Positions 60,915 to 64,000 of a stretch of DNA of 64,000 bases are shown here, in pieces. Positions within the stretch are counted from its first letter, which is position 1; every line of letters begins with the position of its first letter. The position numbers and the translations under genes were made by a program. The notes beneath the pieces are model-generated. The model was not told the DNA's origin. It saw only the letters and a list, made by a program, of their open reading frames with translations, and did no database searches. Origin of the DNA: CAVSNH01 sp963729275 (GTDB lineage Bacteria; Actinomycetota; Acidimicrobiia; Acidimicrobiales; RAAP-2); NCBI GenBank assembly GCA_963729275.1, contig CAVSNH010000013.1, positions 620,001-684,000 on the forward strand. Reading direction: 5' to 3'.

Positions 60915-62048
60915 GTGAGGTCCATCGCACCCGACCCCGAAGGGCCTCCGCCGGACAACGGGTCCCATCGGCTCCTCGACCTCGACGGCGTCGCCTACGG
61001 CTCCGAACAGAACCTCTGGCGCCGGCACCTGCACATGGGCATCACCTCGTTCGTGATCGGCGGCCTGCTGCTCCTCGTCTATCTCGCCATCACGCCCAAC
61101 CATCCCAACCGCCACGTCTTGATGATCGTGGACGTCGCCGCCATCGTCGTCTCTCTCCTCGTCATCGGCCCTCTGGGCACTCATGCGCTCACGACACCGT
61201 GGCGCGGCACGTTCTTCTTCGCATGGTCACTCGGCACCGTCGGCGTCATCGCCGTGGGACTGGGGCTCGACGGTGGGGCTGGGAGCCCCATCGCCGGATT
61301 GCTCGTGCTGCCCGTCCTCTTCGGCGGTCTTCTCTATCGCCTCCGGGCGGTCATCGGCCTTGCCGTTGCCGCGTTGGCCACCTTCGGCCTGATCTTCTTC
61401 TTCGGCCAGCCGGGAGACGGGGACCGGGCATTGCTCACCGCAGTCATGATCGGTGTGGCCGGCGGCATCTCGGCCACGGCGGCCATGAACCGCAACATCT
61501 GGCAACATGAGCTCACCGATCTCACCGAGCGGCTTCATGGCTTGGCCACTCACGACGGACTGACCGGCTGCCTCAACTACCAGGCATTCCAAGAGGCGCT
61601 GGCCACCGAATCCAACCGGGCCAATCGCTACGGGCGCCAATTCAGTGTGGTCATCGTCGACCTCGACGGCTTCAAGGCCATCAACGACCGATATGGACAC
61701 GCGGTCGGAGATGCGGCATTGACCAGTGTGGCCGACGCCATGCTCAGCGGAGTCCGGGGCACGGACCTCGTCGGGCGCGTCGGCGGTGACGAGTTCGCCG
61801 TCCTCTTCCCGGAGACGGCGACCGACGAAGTGCGCTGGCTGGTCGAGCGGATTCAGGCGGAGGCTCGCACGAGAGTCACCCCCGCCGTCGTCACCCTGAG
61901 CTTCGGTGTCTCATTCTGGCTGGGACAGGGCGACTCGCCCGGTGAGCTTCTCCGGCGAGCGGACTCGGCCCTGTACAAGGCAAAGCGAAGCGGACGGAAC
62001 CAGGTCGTCGTCTGGGGCGAGCCACCGTCGCTCGGCGCCTTGCAGTAG
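60915..62048 (+). CDS. Membrane diguanylate cyclase (GGDEF)
   Basis: Makes cyclic di-GMP from two GTP. About 377 aa. Six hydrophobic helices (residues roughly 40-190, e.g. SFVIGGLLLLVYLAI, AVAALATFGLIFFFGQ) anchor an N-terminal sensor. The C-terminal GGDEF domain has THDGLTGCLNYQAFQEALA, VIVDLDGFKAINDRYGHAVG and an intact active site RVGGDEFAVLF, then LYKAKRSGRNQV. No EAL domain and no clear RxxD inhibitory site. The start is uncertain; a GTG at 60876 is in frame. Confidence 0.88.
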   Translation: MRSIAPDPEGPPPDNGSHRLLDLDGVAYGSEQNLWRRHLHMGITSFVIGGLLLLVYLAITPNHPNRHVLMIVDVAAIVVSLLVIGPLGTHALTTPWRGTFFFAWSLGTVGVIAVGLGLDGGAGSPIAGLLVLPVLFGGLLYRLRAVIGLAVAALATFGLIFFFGQPGDGDRALLTAVMIGVAGGISATAAMNRNIWQHELTDLTERLHGLATHDGLTGCLNYQAFQEALATESNRANRYGRQFSVVIVDLDGFKAINDRYGHAVGDAALTSVADAMLSGVRGTDLVGRVGGDEFAVLFPETATDEVRWLVERIQAEARTRVTPAVVTLSFGVSFWLGQGDSPGELLRRADSALYKAKRSGRNQVVVWGEPPSLGALQ

Positions 62049-62097
62049 TGGGGACACAACCTTCCCCTGCCTCCTTCTGCCCGACGAAAGAGGGCAC

Positions 62098-62844
62098 TCA
62101 GCCTTCGAGGGCTTTCATGAACCGCTTGGCGAACAGATACGCATCGCCCGGCCATCGCGCCGAGACGTAATTGCCGTCCTCGACGCAGAAGGCGGGGCCA
62201 TCGTCGACGTCGGTCCCGCGGTTGGACAGCACTCGAGGTCCTGGCAGGAAGTCCGCCGGGTCGCGCAGGGCACCCCGAACCTCGTCCTCGACGTAGGCAG
62301 GATAGGTCCGGTAGTAGCGCCCCAGCCGCCAGGCAGTCGCCAGGAACGCTGACCGCTCCATGTACTTCGGAAGACAGGTGGTCCGACGCCCGTACAGGAC
62401 GCTGCGACCGGTGATCGGGTCGGAGGTCCGAGCGAGAACGAGCACTCCGTGACAGATGGCGCCGACCGGCCGGCCAAGCGCCCAGAAGGCAGCGACCTTG
62501 CTTCGAAGCAATCCGTCTCCCAAGTACTGACGCATGCCCGGTGCGTGGCCGCCGGGCAGAATCAGGCCGTCGAACTCGTCGGGTTTGACGTCTGCCCAGG
62601 CGATAGGCACCCGGAACTCGTCATCTCCCTGCATCTCTCGATAGAACGCCTTCGGCTCCGCCGCTGCTCCGAGCTGACCGAAGATGACGCCGTCGAGCAG
62701 TCGCTGATCGGCGGCGGGGGCGGTGTCGCCGTGCTCTGTGGCGAATCGCACGTTGTGTCCCTGTCGTGTGAGCAGGCGCCACGGGACGGCGACCTCGGTG
62801 ACATCGAAGTCATGGTCAGGAAGAGGTACGAGAACCGTTGCCAT
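62098..62844 (-). CDS. DJ-1/PfpI family protein
   Basis: A class-I glutamine-amidotransferase-like protein of 248 aa. GLILPGGHAPGMRQYLGD supplies the conserved glycine-rich turn and GRPVGAICHGVLVLARTSD the nucleophile Cys followed by His. The longer insert WADVKPDEFDG and the C-terminal part match the larger chaperone/glyoxalase-type PfpI members. It overlaps the end of the NTF2-like gene by 29 bases, so the pair is co-transcribed. Glyoxalase III or deglycase activity is possible but unproven. Confidence 0.87.
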   Translation of the reverse strand: MATVLVPLPDHDFDVTEVAVPWRLLTRQGHNVRFATEHGDTAPAADQRLLDGVIFGQLGAAAEPKAFYREMQGDDEFRVPIAWADVKPDEFDGLILPGGHAPGMRQYLGDGLLRSKVAAFWALGRPVGAICHGVLVLARTSDPITGRSVLYGRRTTCLPKYMERSAFLATAWRLGRYYRTYPAYVEDEVRGALRDPADFLPGPRVLSNRGTDVDDGPAFCVEDGNYVSARWPGDAYLFAKRFMKALEG

Positions 62845-63343
62845 CACTCGAACCTAGCCCTCGGCCCTTCTCCGTCACCGGGGCTTCGCCGCTCTCCTCG
62901 GCCAGGTGGCGATCCAGGGCCGCAGCCCTCTCGCAGTCCTCATAGTCCTCTTGACTCCGGATCTTCCCCCACGACGAGCGGACCATGAGCACCGCCCGAT
63001 TCGTATAGAGGTCGCGCCCGTCGCGACCCTGGATCCAGACGTGGGAACGAACGGCGATTCTGGTGCTCCACGGAGGGCCGTTGACCAGGATGTCCTCGAC
63101 CTCCATCTGAATGCGGTTGTCGACGTAGGCGCGCAGGAAGGTCTCGATCTGGTCGCGCCCGCGATGGGTCGGGAACGGCTCACGACCCGGCTGTGGCGCC
63201 CGGAACTGCCGGGCCCATGAGTTGTCCCCCGGGAAGGTCAACTCAGCCCCCTCCCCGAACATGGCCAGGGCCGGCCGGTAGTCCCCGTCGTTGAGGGCTC
63301 GGATGTTGCGACGAACGAGATACCGGATGGTGGCCTTGTACAT
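62816..63343 (-). CDS. NTF2-like (SnoaL fold) protein
   Basis: A 175-aa cone-shaped alpha-beta barrel protein: VRRNIRALNDGDYRPALAMF, GRDQIETFLRAYVDNRIQME and RDLYTNRAVLMVRSSWGKIR. The ATG at 63343 follows GAAGGAGATCCC, a clear ribosome site. The C-terminal 40 residues are charged and probably disordered. It is first of a two-gene unit with the DJ-1/PfpI protein. The ligand is unknown. Confidence 0.82.
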   Translation of the reverse strand: MYKATIRYLVRRNIRALNDGDYRPALAMFGEGAELTFPGDNSWARQFRAPQPGREPFPTHRGRDQIETFLRAYVDNRIQMEVEDILVNGPPWSTRIAVRSHVWIQGRDGRDLYTNRAVLMVRSSWGKIRSQEDYEDCERAAALDRHLAEESGEAPVTEKGRGLGSSDGNGSRTSS

Positions 63344-63556
63344 CGGGATCTCCTTCTCGTGGACAGATTCGAACGAGCCGGATCGTTGTGCCGACCCGAG
63401 CTTGCACCTCGGGCGGGGGCGGCGACCAGTCCTCGATCGCTCGACTCCGTGCACCCCCCGACCGGCGCTCCGCCCAGGCCGCCCAGTTGGGTATAGCTAG
63501 CCCCGACCCCTACTTTGGGGTCGACAGCGGGTCCGGCACAGAGACTGGAGGTTGCA

Positions 63557-64000
63557 ATGACGACCCTGCCCCACCGATCGAACACCGCCCTGCTCGTCAT
63601 CGACGTCCAGAACGGGGTGGTCGGCAACGCCTATGACCGGGACGGCGTGATCAAGAACATCAACACCCTGATCGAGAAGGCTCGCGCCGAGGACGTGCCC
63701 GTGATCTGGGTGCAGCACTCCGACGACGAGCTTCTGCGGGACAGTGAAAGCTGGCAGTACGTTCCGGAGCTGACCCGAAACGATTCGGAGCCTCTCGTCC
63801 ACAAGACCTACTTCGACTCGTTCGAGGACACCGAGCTCGAGAGGCTGCTGGCCGAGCGTGGGGTTGGTGAGCTCGTCGTCACCGGCGCCCAGACGGACGC
63901 GTGCATCCGCTCGACAATGCACGGAGCCTTTGTTCGCGGCTACGACGTGACGTTGGTCAAGGACGCGCACACGACCGAAGACCTGAGCAAGTACGGAGCG
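63557..64000 (+). CDS. Isochorismatase-family cysteine hydrolase, cut by the right edge
   Basis: The ATG at 63557, after CTGGAGGTTGCA, opens a frame still open at base 64000 (148 codons seen of an expected 180-190). The catalytic triad of the family is present: D16 (ALLVIDVQNGVVG), K83 (LVHKTYFDSF) and C116 (TGAQTDACIRSTMHGA). It would hydrolyse an amide or related bond (nicotinamidase/isochorismatase type). It is divergent from the NTF2-like gene across about 210 bases containing GGGTATAGCT, a possible -10. Confidence 0.9.
   Translation, partial: MTTLPHRSNTALLVIDVQNGVVGNAYDRDGVIKNINTLIEKARAEDVPVIWVQHSDDELLRDSESWQYVPELTRNDSEPLVHKTYFDSFEDTELERLLAERGVGELVVTGAQTDACIRSTMHGAFVRGYDVTLVKDAHTTEDLSKYGA

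Overview
This window is a GC-rich chromosomal stretch from an actinomycete-type bacterium. The signs are mycothiol-dependent (MDMPI/TIGR03086) proteins, PspC and DUF1707 envelope-stress proteins with a NarL-type two-component system, Tat export, strong G/C third-codon bias, frequent GTG starts and ATGA/GTGA stop-start overlaps. The gene content fits a soil or freshwater member of Actinomycetota, possibly Acidimicrobiia, but that placement is inference. No rRNA, tRNA, CRISPR array, transposase or phage gene is visible. The region reads as ordinary chromosome rich in catabolism, lipid metabolism and regulation.

Layout. 0.2-5.4 kb: amino-acid catabolism, a Leu/Phe-type dehydrogenase and a fused indolepyruvate:ferredoxin oxidoreductase opposite an Lrp/AsnC regulator. 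5.4-10.8 kb: a broken MDMPI gene, then a minus-strand catabolic operon (phosphotriesterase-like hydrolase, acyl-CoA synthetase, enoyl-CoA hydratase, EthD-like protein, VOC protein). 11-15 kb: small plus-strand genes (SRPBCC, YcaQ-type glycosylase behind two tandem palindromes, MDMPI, MmcQ, GNAT). 15-26 kb: zinc alcohol dehydrogenase, PhyH dioxygenase, Rieske protein, UbiA prenyltransferase, a frameshifted secreted G1 peptidase, and a sugar oxidoreductase/isomerase pair. 26-29 kb: a divergent PspC/DUF1707 and kinase/regulator envelope-stress locus. 29-32 kb: PhyH and a phytoene-desaturase-like enzyme. 33-36 kb: a 1105-aa cyclase-AAA-TPR regulator.

36-39.8 kb holds a candidate isoprenoid-lipid cluster: a UbiA-like membrane protein, a UbiE methyltransferase, a geranylgeranyl-reductase-type flavoprotein and an ICMT-like methyltransferase. 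40-43 kb: a secernin-like hydrolase and an HxlR-thioesterase-thioesterase operon. 43-49.5 kb: two TetR/MFS export modules of matching promoter architecture, with operators placed inside the -35/-10 spacer. They flank a Tat-exported phospholipase C that is preceded by five 11-bp PHO-box-like units. 49.5-54.3 kb: a CNB-thioredoxin-reductase fusion, an aldo-keto reductase and a third MFS exporter.

54.3-59.3 kb is a run of seven minus-strand genes. In transcription order they are a cold-shock protein, a group 2 sigma factor, an acyl-CoA desaturase, two small uncharacterised proteins, a second cold-shock protein and a GH29 alpha-L-fucosidase. This looks like a temperature or membrane-fluidity locus. 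The window ends with small unknown genes, a GGDEF diguanylate cyclase, a DJ-1/PfpI and NTF2-like pair, and a cysteine hydrolase cut by the right edge.
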